A stretch of 64,000 nucleotides of DNA from Bifidobacterium psychraerophilum (GTDB lineage: Bacteria > Actinomycetota > Actinomycetes > Actinomycetales > Bifidobacteriaceae): NCBI RefSeq assembly GCF_000741705.1, contig NZ_JGZI01000008.1:295221-359220 (forward strand), given 5' to 3'. Below the pieces are notes generated by a model. The model did not search any database, was not told where the DNA came from, and was given only the letters and a program-made list of their open reading frames with translations. Positions 27,778 through 36,323 of the stretch are shown here, in pieces. Made by a program: the position numbers and the translations under genes. Position 1 is the stretch's first letter. Each line of letters starts with the position of its first letter.

Positions 27778-29994
27778 ATGAACAGCAGTGATGATGTGAT
27801 CGAGGCAAGAGCACCGGGCAAACTCTATGTCGCCGGTGAATATGCCGTCGTCGAAGCAGGCCACGCCGCAGTGCTGATTAGTGTCGATCGTTTCCTTACG
27901 GTTCGCGCCAAGCCGGCCGGGGACGTCGGCCACATCACCTCGACTCGTTTTCCGGACAACCCGATCGTCTGGCGGCACAGGAATGGCGAGCTGGATGTTC
28001 TCGAAGGGGACCGGCAGTCCGGTAGCTTCATGCTCAGCGCCATCCAGTGGGTGGAAGCTCTGGTGCGGGAGTCCGGAAGGGCCCCGATATGCTTTGACCT
28101 CGCGGTGAGCAGCGATTTGGACGATTCCTCAGGAAGGAAATTCGGTCTGGGCTCATCCGCCGCGGTCACCGTTGCCACCGTCAGGGCTCTGGTGGGCCTG
28201 TACGACCTGCAGCTCGATGACCTTGAACTCTACAAACTCGCTTTTCTCGCGGCACATGCGATACAGCCCTCCGGCTCGGGCGGGGATATCGCGACGGCCA
28301 CCTTCGCCGCTTGCATCGGATACTCTTCGCCGGATCGGGAATGGTTGATCGCCGCGAAGCGGGATGCCCAGCAGGGTGGCAGGACAGTGCATGCATTGCT
28401 GGAAAGACCGTGGCCGGGACTCCGCATCGAGCGTCTTCATGTTCCGGACGAGCTGTCCTTCCTGATCGGGTGGACCGGTGCCCCGGCTTCAACGCCTGAA
28501 CTCGTCGGCAAGGTGCAATCCAGTTTCAAGGGTGGCACCAGGCATGATTCGCCTGAATACCAAGAATTCCTTGATCGTAGCGATCGTTGCGTGAACGCGA
28601 TGAAGAAGGCGATGACGCACGGCGATGTGGCAGGCGTGCAGCATGCTCTGAACGAGGCCCGTCAGACACTCGCCTACCTGACCTCCATTACGGGAACGGT
28701 TATCGAAACGCCAATACTGCGGCGCTTGGTGGAGATCGCGCAGGAGCACGGCGCAGCCGCGAAGAGTTCGGGCGCAGGTGGCGGTGACTGTGGCATCGCC
28801 CTATGCGGGGCGGCTGCGGATCAGGAAGGCATCCGTGAGGCATGGGCGAAGGAAGGTATACAGGCTTTGGATCTCACGCTGTATTCATCGCCGGAGCATG
28901 CCGTATCCGAGGAGCATGCGGATGCGGCGGGCATCGCCTCGCAGCGCAAGGACGACCATGTGCGTCTGGCCGACAGGCAGCATGCCGACGAATCCACGAA
29001 CGCCTTCGATGATATTCGTTTCATCCACCATGCCTTCCCGGATATCGCCACCAAGGACGTGGACCTCGGCGTGCACGTCCTGGGAGCGGATTGGCCTATG
29101 CCCTTTTTCATCAACGCGATGACGGGTGGCTCATCCAAAAGCGGCGGCATCAACGCCGCCCTGGCGAAAGCCGCTGCGCGGACAGGCCTGGCCATTGCGT
29201 CGGGTTCCCAGCATGCGGCCCTGCGCGAGCCTTCGTTGAGGGAGAGCTTCACCGCGATACGGGATAACACCCCGGGATTCGTGTTTGCGAATGTGGGTCC
29301 CAGCGTCACACCCGACCAGGCGGTGGATGCCGTCGCCATGCTGCAGGCGGATGCCCTGCAGATCCATGTGAATGCCGCCCAGGAGATCGTCATGCCGGAA
29401 GGCGACCGCGATTTCAGCTCGTGGCGGCAATCGATCGCGGATATCATCGCAGCGGTGAAGGTGCCTGTGGTGGTCAAGGAGGTCGGCTTCGGGCTCAGTA
29501 GCAGAAGCATCGGCCAGATCCTTGACCTCGGGGCCGACGGCGTGGATGTGAGCGGACGTGGCGGCACCGATTTCGTGGATATCGAGAATCGCAGACGCAA
29601 AAGTTCGGAATACTCCTATCTCAGGGGCTTCGGACAATCGACCCCGCTATGCCTGCTGGATGCGGTTCATCGGATATCGTTGCACGATCGCGATGCGGTC
29701 CTGCTCGCTTCCGGAGGCGTCCGCAACCCGCTCGATGTCCTGAAGGCGCTTGCCCTCGGCGCCCAGGCCGTTGGCGTCTCGGGACACTTCCTGCACACCT
29801 ACCTCCATTCGGGAGATGACGCTCTGGTTGCGGAAATCGAGGCATGGAAGATGCAGCTGCGCTCGCTGATGACCCTGCTGGGGGCAAGGAGCGTCGCCGA
29901 CCTGCGTCATGGTGATGTGCTGGTCACCGGTGAGAGCAGGGAAGAGGCGGAACTGCTCGGTATCGATCTGGGTACTTTGGCCCGTCGCTCCTGA
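27778..29994 (+). CDS. Fused phosphomevalonate kinase and type 2 isopentenyl-diphosphate isomerase
   Basis: A 738-residue bifunctional protein. Residues 1 to about 375 are a GHMP phosphomevalonate kinase: PGKLYVAGEYAVVE, phosphate loop FGLGSSAAVTVA, and KSSGAGGGDCGIAL near its end. From about 386 comes an FMN-dependent IDI-2: RKDDHVRLA, NAMTGGSSKSGG, SGSQ, HVNAAQE...PEGD, VVVKEVGFG, VSGRGGTDF and LLASGGVRNPLD. The linker is only about ten residues. Each half has full family length. The fusion links the step before decarboxylation to isomerisation of the product. AAGGGA precedes the ATG. The frame is open throughout without a plausible internal start, so a frameshift artefact is unlikely. Confidence 0.95.
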   Translation: MNSSDDVIEARAPGKLYVAGEYAVVEAGHAAVLISVDRFLTVRAKPAGDVGHITSTRFPDNPIVWRHRNGELDVLEGDRQSGSFMLSAIQWVEALVRESGRAPICFDLAVSSDLDDSSGRKFGLGSSAAVTVATVRALVGLYDLQLDDLELYKLAFLAAHAIQPSGSGGDIATATFAACIGYSSPDREWLIAAKRDAQQGGRTVHALLERPWPGLRIERLHVPDELSFLIGWTGAPASTPELVGKVQSSFKGGTRHDSPEYQEFLDRSDRCVNAMKKAMTHGDVAGVQHALNEARQTLAYLTSITGTVIETPILRRLVEIAQEHGAAAKSSGAGGGDCGIALCGAAADQEGIREAWAKEGIQALDLTLYSSPEHAVSEEHADAAGIASQRKDDHVRLADRQHADESTNAFDDIRFIHHAFPDIATKDVDLGVHVLGADWPMPFFINAMTGGSSKSGGINAALAKAAARTGLAIASGSQHAALREPSLRESFTAIRDNTPGFVFANVGPSVTPDQAVDAVAMLQADALQIHVNAAQEIVMPEGDRDFSSWRQSIADIIAAVKVPVVVKEVGFGLSSRSIGQILDLGADGVDVSGRGGTDFVDIENRRRKSSEYSYLRGFGQSTPLCLLDAVHRISLHDRDAVLLASGGVRNPLDVLKALALGAQAVGVSGHFLHTYLHSGDDALVAEIEAWKMQLRSLMTLLGARSVADLRHGDVLVTGESREEAELLGIDLGTLARRS

Positions 29995-30105
29995 TACCGG
30001 CGGCATGCGCCAAGGCGGTGCCGGCATATCCATTGCGGCTTGTCGGCGTGCCACCGTTCTCTGTGCGTGTCTTTGGTGCCGTTGGGCACATGGATCCCAG
30101 CGGTT

Positions 30106-31083
30106 TCAGGGTTTCTTCGCGAGCAGGCTTTCAGCCGTGTGCTGATCGGTGACCAGAGCTGAGAGATAGCCCCCGCTCAGACAGGCACGGATCGCTTCGA
30201 TCTTCTCCCTTCCCCAGGCCACGCCGATGACCAGGGGGATGTGCTTGAGCCTTTCGATGTCAATGGAAATCGTTCGAACGCACAGCTCGGTATGCACATG
30301 GGTGCCGCTCGCATCTATGAAATGACCGCAGACGGTGCCCACGGCTCCCAGATCCCTCATCCTTCTGACCATATGGGCGTCAACGTAATTGTCGAACACC
30401 GGGCTGAGCCGATCGTTCACCACGGCCCCGACGCCTTCGATGGCGACATCGGCGCCACCGCCGAGCGCCAGCGATGTGGCTATCTGCGGCTCCTTGCGCA
30501 TGGCTTCGGCTATGGGTGCGGAGGACATGATCATAGGGGCGTGCAGAGGGCTGAAGGTGCAGTTCAGCCTGTTCGCCAGCATCCGGCATATATCGGGGGA
30601 GTCGGTCATCGAATTGGATGGCGACAGCGCTCCGACCATTTGCGCCACATTGGCCTTCGGCCAGTTCCGCGACGGGATCTGGCGCACCGTCGCCGCAACG
30701 GCACGACCGTTGGATACGGTGATCAGGGAGTCCTCCCGGGCCTGCTCGCTGAAGAGGGATGCCGCGTATTCGGGTACCGTCTCAGCCGGGGCGAGTGTCG
30801 GGGATGTGGGTGCCACCCTGGCGAATTTCAATCCGAAGCACTGCACCAGGCGGTCTTCGAGCGACATCACCCGTTCCAGCACATGGCCGATGTCTATATG
30901 GACGATTCCCTCATCACGTGACTCCTGAAGGAGTCGGGAGACGGTGGGTCGTGAATACCCCACAGCGGAGGCTATCTGCGCCTGGGTGAGGTTCTGCATG
31001 TAATACATGCGTGCCACCTTCAGCACCAGTTCGATGTGCTTGCGCGATTCGGCGGTAGCAAGCTGGCTATTTCTCGTGAACAT
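30106..31083 (-). CDS. SorC/DeoR-type sugar-binding transcriptional regulator
   Basis: A 325-residue regulator. The N-terminal helix-turn-helix is NLTQAQIASAVGYSRPTVSRLLQESRDEGIV (about 31-61). The rest is the SorC sugar-phosphate sensor domain, with ITVSNGRAVAATVRQIP, LALGGGADVAIEGVG and the C-terminal IGVAWGREKIEAIRACLSGGYLSALVTDQHTA. These proteins bind phosphorylated sugars and control neighbouring catabolic operons. It is divergent from the permease-kinase-epimerase operon. A copy of the proposed operator covers its own start codon, implying autoregulation. Confidence 0.93.
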   Translation of the reverse strand: MFTRNSQLATAESRKHIELVLKVARMYYMQNLTQAQIASAVGYSRPTVSRLLQESRDEGIVHIDIGHVLERVMSLEDRLVQCFGLKFARVAPTSPTLAPAETVPEYAASLFSEQAREDSLITVSNGRAVAATVRQIPSRNWPKANVAQMVGALSPSNSMTDSPDICRMLANRLNCTFSPLHAPMIMSSAPIAEAMRKEPQIATSLALGGGADVAIEGVGAVVNDRLSPVFDNYVDAHMVRRMRDLGAVGTVCGHFIDASGTHVHTELCVRTISIDIERLKHIPLVIGVAWGREKIEAIRACLSGGYLSALVTDQHTAESLLAKKP

Positions 31084-31197
31084 ATGTTCATATTACCTCG
31101 AAGGAAGGATATGAAACATATGCAAATATTGGCATAAAAGTCAGGAATTCACCGATTAAGACAACCGATAGTCATATTGCCGGTGAACATATGTTCA
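31077..31197. promoter_or_regulatory. Operator cluster of the SorC-type regulator
   Basis: The 14-base palindrome TGAACATATGTTCA occurs twice, at 31077-31090 (over the regulator start codon) and 31184-31197. A degenerate copy with the same AACATATG core lies at 31113-31126. The two perfect copies are 107 bases apart, so DNA looping across the divergent promoters is possible. Confidence 0.75.
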
Positions 31198-31340
31198 AAT
31201 TCCGTATGGAAACTCTACCGGATACGCGCTACCTTCGTAATCGTAGCTTCGTGGTGGTTGAGGATTCCGCCGCGAATGACAGGGTTTGGGAGAGGCTGTA
31301 TGGAATCGGGTCTCACTGCAATCGGGCGGATGGGTCAATC

Positions 31341-31415
31341 GGCATCAGCCCAATGCGGTGTCTGATGCCGCATGGCGTTTGACCAGCATTCAGAACTCAA
31401 AGAGGAAGTTCTGAA
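31341..31415 (+). promoter_or_regulatory. Two hairpins in the leader of the permease gene
   Basis: GGCATCAG (31341-31348) pairs with CTGATGCC (31362-31369). TTCAGAACT (31389-31397) pairs with AGTTCTGAA (31407-31415), ending just before the ribosome-binding site GAAAGGAAC. They may affect RNA stability or translation. Between 31198 and 31432 no gene is seen. Confidence 0.45.
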
Positions 31416-31432
31416 CAGTTGAAAGGAACAAC

Positions 31433-32695
31433 ATGGATATCATCAATACGATAGTAGGTCTGGGTGCCGCTGTGATGATGCCTATCATCTTCTTCGTCGT
31501 AGGTCTGGTGTTCCGACTTGGGATCGGCAAGTCGTTCAAAGCTGGAATGACGGTTGGTGTCGGCTTCGTCGGGGTCAACATGGTCATCAACCTGCTGCTC
31601 GACAATCTGGGGCCGGCGTCGAAAGCCATGGTCGAGCGACTGGGCATGCATCTGACGGTGGTCGATGTCGGTTGGCCCACAGCATCGACGATTGGTTGGG
31701 GAACGCCGATCATGGTCGCCGCAGTCGTCGGATTCCTGATCATCAACGCGGTTATGGTTGTGTTGAAACTCACCAAAACCGTTGATGTGGATATCTTCAA
31801 CTATTGGATTTTCCTGCAGGTCGGGGCGACGGTTTACGCCGTCACCAATAATTTCTGGTTCTCCACGGTATTCGTCTGGGTCGTGTTCGCCATCGTGCTG
31901 AAAGTCGCCGATCTCGCGGCTCCGTACATCCAGAAGGAATACAACATCAAGGGCATCTCATTCCCGCATCTCGCAGGTCTGATGTGGTCCCCGGTGGCCA
32001 TCGGCGTGAACTGGGTCGTCGACAGGATTCCAGGGTTGAAGAAGGTCGACTTCAATGCCGAGAAGATACAGAAGCGTTTCGGTGCTTTCGGCGAGCCCGT
32101 GGTCCTCGGCTTCATCCTTGGTCTGATCATCGGCGTGCTGGCAGGGTATTCCCCGGACAAGGCCATCACGTTGGCCATCAATGTGGCTGCCGCGATGGTG
32201 CTGCTGCCCAAGATGATCGATGTCCTCTTGGAGGGCCTCATCACGGTTCGTGACGCGGCCGAGATCCAGCTCAAGAAGTGGTTCCCGAAGCGCGAGTTCT
32301 TCATCGGCATGGATACCGCGCTGTTGATCGGCGAGCCCTCCGTGCTTGCCTCGGGTCTGCTGCTCATCCCGATCGCCATCGTGCTCGCATTGATTCTGCC
32401 GGGCAACAAGATGCTGCCCTTCGCGGATCTGGCATCACTGACCTTCCTTCTCGCTTTGGTCACCCCATTCGTCCGCAGAAACATGTTCAAGATGCTGATC
32501 ACCGGCACACTGAGCATCATCGTGATCCTTTATGTCGGTTCGGCAATCGCGCCATTCGTGACGCAATCCGCGGTCGCCAGCAACATCAAGCTCCCTTCGG
32601 ACTTCACAGGTATCTCGAATATGACCGGAGCCGTCAGCGGCTGGGTCGGCTGGCTTGGCGTGAAGGCCGGCGAGTTGTTCAACATGGTGTTCTGA
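31433..32695 (+). CDS. GatC-like PTS EIIC permease without EIIA/EIIB partners
   Basis: A 420-residue membrane protein with about eleven helices, of the galactitol-type EIIC family (GLGAAVMMPIIFFVVGLVFRLGIGKSFKAGMTVGVGFVG at the start; GMDTALLIGEPSVLASGLLLIPI later). GAAAGGAAC precedes the ATG. In GatABC systems EIIC works with EIIA and EIIB phosphotransfer proteins. None is encoded in this operon, which instead supplies an ATP-dependent sugar kinase. Transport without phosphorylation followed by FGGY kinase action is therefore plausible, but EIIA/EIIB could be encoded elsewhere. Likely substrate is a pentitol, pentose or ascorbate-like acid. Confidence 0.9.
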   Translation: MDIINTIVGLGAAVMMPIIFFVVGLVFRLGIGKSFKAGMTVGVGFVGVNMVINLLLDNLGPASKAMVERLGMHLTVVDVGWPTASTIGWGTPIMVAAVVGFLIINAVMVVLKLTKTVDVDIFNYWIFLQVGATVYAVTNNFWFSTVFVWVVFAIVLKVADLAAPYIQKEYNIKGISFPHLAGLMWSPVAIGVNWVVDRIPGLKKVDFNAEKIQKRFGAFGEPVVLGFILGLIIGVLAGYSPDKAITLAINVAAAMVLLPKMIDVLLEGLITVRDAAEIQLKKWFPKREFFIGMDTALLIGEPSVLASGLLLIPIAIVLALILPGNKMLPFADLASLTFLLALVTPFVRRNMFKMLITGTLSIIVILYVGSAIAPFVTQSAVASNIKLPSDFTGISNMTGAVSGWVGWLGVKAGELFNMVF

Positions 32696-32724
32696 GTCAG
32701 GGAATCTGAGTGAAAGGAATCGGT

Positions 32725-34248
32725 ATGTCAGTGCAGCATAAGCATTTCCTCGTGATCGACAACGGGGGCACCAATACCAAGGTCGTCATCCTTGATGAGA
32801 GCGGACGGCAGCTCGCCGTGGTCTCCTTCCCGACCGATGGCGTGGAGCGTCGTCCGGGTTTCCGCGAGGTCAATCCGGCGCAGATGTGGAGGGATATCGG
32901 CAAAGCGACGAAAGCCTCCCTTGCCTCGGCGGGTCTGCGCGGCGATGAGATCGATGCGGTGGTGCCGGTGGGACATGGCAAAGGTCTGTATGCGCTTGAC
33001 GCGGATGCCCGGCCATTCATGGATTGCATCCTGTCCTCGGACAGTCGTGCCGCGGATCTTGCCACTGAATTCGAGAATCATGTCTCCAAGATCTATCCGA
33101 TCAGCCACCAGCATGTGATGGTGATGCAGTTCCCGGTTCTCCTCCGGTGGATCAAGGAGCACGAGCCGGAGAAGTATCGTTCCATCGGCTATGTGCTTTC
33201 GAACAAGGATTTCATCCGTTATTTCCTGACCGGTGAAGTCCATGAGGAACGCGGCGACGCCTCGGGCAACAACCTGGTGAATCTCGAAAGCGGGGAATAC
33301 GATCGTAGGCTTTTCGATTTCTTCGGGATCCCGGAGATGTTCGACAAGATGCCTGATCTGGTGAACGCCACCGATCAATGCGGTTCGATTACCCATGAAG
33401 CCTCCGAGAACACAGGAATCGCCGAAGGCACGCCGGTGTACGCGGGCATGTTCGACATAGACGCATGCTCGATCGCCACAGGTGTGCTCTCGGACGATGT
33501 GTTCAGCATCACCGCGGGCACGTGGAATATCAACGTGTTCCCCAGCAAGACCAAGGCTCCGGAGAAGAGTGGATGCATGAATTCTCTCTTCCCGACAGGA
33601 GACGTGCTCGTCGAGGCATCCAGCCCCACCTCTGCCGGGAATCTCGACAATATGCTGCGCATGCTCTCGAAGGACAGGAAGCAGACAATCGACTACAGCG
33701 CATTGGAATCCATGCTGTCTTCGACCGACGCCCGCTTCGCTCGCAGCATCTTCTATCCCTTCCTGTACGGCAGCAACGTCAATCTGGGAGCGGAGGGCAC
33801 CCTGATAGGGCTGCGGGGCTCCGATTCCCTGGAACAGCTGCTCCGCTCGGTATATGAAGGCGTGGTTTTCGCGCATAAGCAGCATGTGGATCAGCTGCTC
33901 GATGTGCTGGGTCACAAGCCGAAGGTGATTCGCATATCGGGTGGGGCCTGCAATTCGCCAGGATGGGTGCAGATGTTCTCCGATGTGCTCGGCATACCGG
34001 TCGAGACGGTGGCGGTCACCGAACTCGGAGGGCTCGGAGGCGCCATCTGCGCCGCCGTCGGTTCGGGTGTCTATGACGATTTCGATGAAGCCGTCGAGCA
34101 TATGACCGTTGTGGAGAGACGCTTCGAACCCGATCTTGAACAGACGGCCATATACGGCAGGAAATACACCGCCTATGAAGATCTGCTGGGTGTGCTCGAT
34201 TCGGGTTGGAACATACTTCGCGATATGCAAAAGGAGCTGGAGGTCTGA
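32725..34248 (+). CDS. FGGY-family carbohydrate kinase
   Basis: A 507-residue sugar kinase. The N-terminal nucleotide-fold strand is FLVIDNGGTNTKVVILD; the catalytic region is around MDCILSSDSRA; the second domain has FDIDACSIATGVLSDD; and the C-terminal FGGY signature region is KVIRISGGACNSPGWVQMFSDVLGIPVETV. It resembles L-xylulose/3-keto-gulonate kinases (LyxK-like) more than glycerol kinases. AAAGGAA precedes the ATG at 32725. It lies between the permease and epimerase genes with very short gaps, two bases before the next ATG. The probable product is a ketopentose 5-phosphate. Confidence 0.92.
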   Translation: MSVQHKHFLVIDNGGTNTKVVILDESGRQLAVVSFPTDGVERRPGFREVNPAQMWRDIGKATKASLASAGLRGDEIDAVVPVGHGKGLYALDADARPFMDCILSSDSRAADLATEFENHVSKIYPISHQHVMVMQFPVLLRWIKEHEPEKYRSIGYVLSNKDFIRYFLTGEVHEERGDASGNNLVNLESGEYDRRLFDFFGIPEMFDKMPDLVNATDQCGSITHEASENTGIAEGTPVYAGMFDIDACSIATGVLSDDVFSITAGTWNINVFPSKTKAPEKSGCMNSLFPTGDVLVEASSPTSAGNLDNMLRMLSKDRKQTIDYSALESMLSSTDARFARSIFYPFLYGSNVNLGAEGTLIGLRGSDSLEQLLRSVYEGVVFAHKQHVDQLLDVLGHKPKVIRISGGACNSPGWVQMFSDVLGIPVETVAVTELGGLGGAICAAVGSGVYDDFDEAVEHMTVVERRFEPDLEQTAIYGRKYTAYEDLLGVLDSGWNILRDMQKELEV

Positions 34249-34250
34249 CG

Positions 34251-35129
34251 ATGGTTGTGAATGCTGTTGGTATCTACGAGAAGGCGCTGCCAGGTGATCT
34301 CAGCTGGGAGGAACGCTTCGATCTGGTGCACGAATTGGGATTCAATTTCCTTGAATTCTCGGTCGATGAGAGTGATGAGCGTTTACTCCGTCTCGATTGG
34401 GACAAGCATCAACGAGAAGAGTTCAGAACGGCGCTGTGGAAGACCAACAGCAGGATCAACACCTTGATGCTTTCCGGCCACAGGCGTTTTCCGCTCGGGT
34501 CGGCTGATGCGCGGACGCGTGAGATCTCTCTCGATATGATGCGCAAAGCCATAGATCTGGCCAGCGATCTGGGTATCCGCAACATCCAGTTGGCCGGATA
34601 CGACGTCTATTACGAGCATAAGAGCCTGAGCTCCCGTGAGTATTTCGTGGAGAACCTCAAGAAATGCGTGCAGATGGCCGCCAAGAAGATGGTCATGCTC
34701 TCCATTGAGACGATGGATGATCCCTTCATCAATTCGATGGATAAAGCGGTCTATTTCAAGTCGCAGATAAGAAGCCCCTGGCTGCAGGCATACCCCGACA
34801 TCGGCAATCTGAGTGCATGGGAGAACGCCGATATGGGCAGGGAGATCGAAAGCTATATTGACAACATCGTCGCCGTGCATCTCAAGGAGACCAAGCCGGT
34901 CACCGCCGTGTCGCCGGGGGCGTTCCGGGATGTGCCCTTCGGGGAGGGAAGCGTGGATTTCGAGGCCGCGTTGCGGATGTTCAAACGTCTTGAATACTCA
35001 GGCTCCTTCACCGTTGAGATGTGGAAGATGCCATCCGGTGATCCGATCGCCCAGGTGCGTGCCGCCAAGGCCTTCTTCGATGCGATATTCGAGAAGGTCG
35101 GCATCGAGCAGGAGCCGATTCCCGCGTAG
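34251..35129 (+). CDS. L-ribulose/L-xylulose-5-phosphate 3-epimerase (UlaE/SgbU-like)
   Basis: A 292-residue TIM-barrel epimerase. Characteristic segments: GIYEKALPGDLSWEERFDLVHELGFNFLEFSVDE at the N-terminus, NTLMLSGHRRFPLGSAD, AIDLASDLGIRNIQLAGYDVYYE, SIETMDDPFINS with a metal-binding Glu, AYPDIGNLSAW, and HLKETKPVTAVSPGAFRDVPFGEG. These match UlaE-type L-ribulose-5-phosphate 3-epimerases, which convert L-xylulose 5-phosphate to L-ribulose 5-phosphate. Coupled to the kinase gene by a two-base gap, with GGAGGT upstream. Its product is the substrate of the AraD-like enzyme encoded next. Confidence 0.94.
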   Translation: MVVNAVGIYEKALPGDLSWEERFDLVHELGFNFLEFSVDESDERLLRLDWDKHQREEFRTALWKTNSRINTLMLSGHRRFPLGSADARTREISLDMMRKAIDLASDLGIRNIQLAGYDVYYEHKSLSSREYFVENLKKCVQMAAKKMVMLSIETMDDPFINSMDKAVYFKSQIRSPWLQAYPDIGNLSAWENADMGREIESYIDNIVAVHLKETKPVTAVSPGAFRDVPFGEGSVDFEAALRMFKRLEYSGSFTVEMWKMPSGDPIAQVRAAKAFFDAIFEKVGIEQEPIPA

Positions 35130-35342
35130 TGCAGGGTGTCTCCGGTCGTCTTGGACACGGCTTCCCGGCGATGGTTCCTGTGCATACGGATCCTGCCCAT
35201 TGGGGGGAGTGTGGACGCGGTGGGCCTCCGGCATCCTGGTCGGGTTCCGGTGCCCGGGTGCCGGTTCCCGCTTGTTGGCCCATATTGGCTGCTGGTCATG
35301 TTGCTTATTCGTTTTGTTTGCTTGAGTGAAAGGGTGTGTGTG

Positions 35343-36035
35343 ATGGTGTCGTTGGCTGATTATTCTGATGTGGTGCGCGCTGAGGTGAAGCAGGTGCGCG
35401 AGGTGGTTGCCGGCTTGCATGAGCAGTTGCTGCAGTGGGGTTTGGTGGTGTGGACGGCTGGCAATGTGTCGCAGCGTCTGCGCTCGGCGGATTTGATGGT
35501 GATCAAGCCGTCGGGGGTGCGCTATGAGTTTTTGACGCCGCAGTCGATGGTGGTGACGGATCTGCAGGGTCATGTGGTGGATGGTGAGCAGGAGCCGTCG
35601 TCGGATACCGCATCGCATGCGTATATCTATCGGCATATGCCCGATGTGTTCGGTGTGGTGCATACGCATTCGACCTATGCGACGGCTTGGGCGGCTGCGG
35701 GCAGGCAGATTCCGTGTGCATTGACGATGATGGGTGATGAGTTCGGTGGCCCGGTGCCGGTTGGCCCCTTCAGATTGATCGGTTCTGAGGCGATAGGTCG
35801 TGGCGTGGTGGAGACTTTGGCCCGCTACCCGAAGTCGCCGGCGGTGTTGATGCGCAATCATGGGCCGTTCACGGTGGGTGGTGATGCGGAGTCGGCGGTG
35901 AAGGCCGCGGCGATGACGGAGGAGGTGGCCCGTACGGTGTGGGCTGCCGAGCAGTTGGGCGGTGCCGTCGAGATCGCTCAGAAGGATATCGATAGTCTGA
36001 ATGATCGCTACCAGAACGTGTACGGACAGCATTAA
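35343..36035 (+). CDS. L-ribulose-5-phosphate 4-epimerase (AraD/UlaF-like)
   Basis: A 230-residue class II aldolase-fold epimerase converting L-ribulose 5-phosphate to D-xylulose 5-phosphate, the entry point of the bifid phosphoketolase shunt. Zn ligands lie in VVHTHSTYATAWA and NHGPF; GNVSQR and KPSGVRYEFL form the phosphate site. AAAGGG precedes the ATG at 35343. The 213 bases before it hold no gene, so it may have its own promoter. Its codon use is strikingly G/T-rich (many GTG, TTG, TCG, ACG) and unlike its operon neighbours, hinting at separate origin. Confidence 0.94.
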   Translation: MVSLADYSDVVRAEVKQVREVVAGLHEQLLQWGLVVWTAGNVSQRLRSADLMVIKPSGVRYEFLTPQSMVVTDLQGHVVDGEQEPSSDTASHAYIYRHMPDVFGVVHTHSTYATAWAAAGRQIPCALTMMGDEFGGPVPVGPFRLIGSEAIGRGVVETLARYPKSPAVLMRNHGPFTVGGDAESAVKAAAMTEEVARTVWAAEQLGGAVEIAQKDIDSLNDRYQNVYGQH

Positions 36036-36036
36036 A

Positions 36037-36057
36037 GCCCGCGCCAGCACTGCGGGC
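36037..36057 (+). terminator. Possible terminator after the pentose operon
   Basis: GCCCGC pairs with GCGGGC (6-base stem, 9-base loop) directly after the epimerase stop codon. A second CGGG/CCCG pairing follows. There is no T tract, so this is a modest candidate. Confidence 0.45.
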
Positions 36058-36323
36058 GTGAAAACGGGCGACCCGCTTCCCGAGAGAGATTTGCCTTGAG
36101 ATGCATTGCCTTCAGGTGCGCTGCCTGTGGGTGCGTGGCCCGGCCCGGGGAACGGCATGGCCTTTCCAAAAGCGTGTCTTGCTAGGATGTATCACGAGAA
36201 GGAAGCAGGGATATTCACCACGGGTGCGGGGCTTAGGGCCTTCATCGAAGGGGACGGTGCGTATTCCGATATGGTTCGACCATCATCAGTTTGTCGTCGG
36301 CCGCGAGAAGAGAGAGACGTCCT

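Noticed and set aside
32728..34230. A 500-codon open frame antisense to the FGGY kinase
   Set aside because: It mirrors the codon pattern of the kinase gene, has no family similarity and no start signals. GC-rich DNA produces such shadows; similar ones were rejected opposite the copper ATPase, mevalonate kinase, sensor kinase and YhgE genes.
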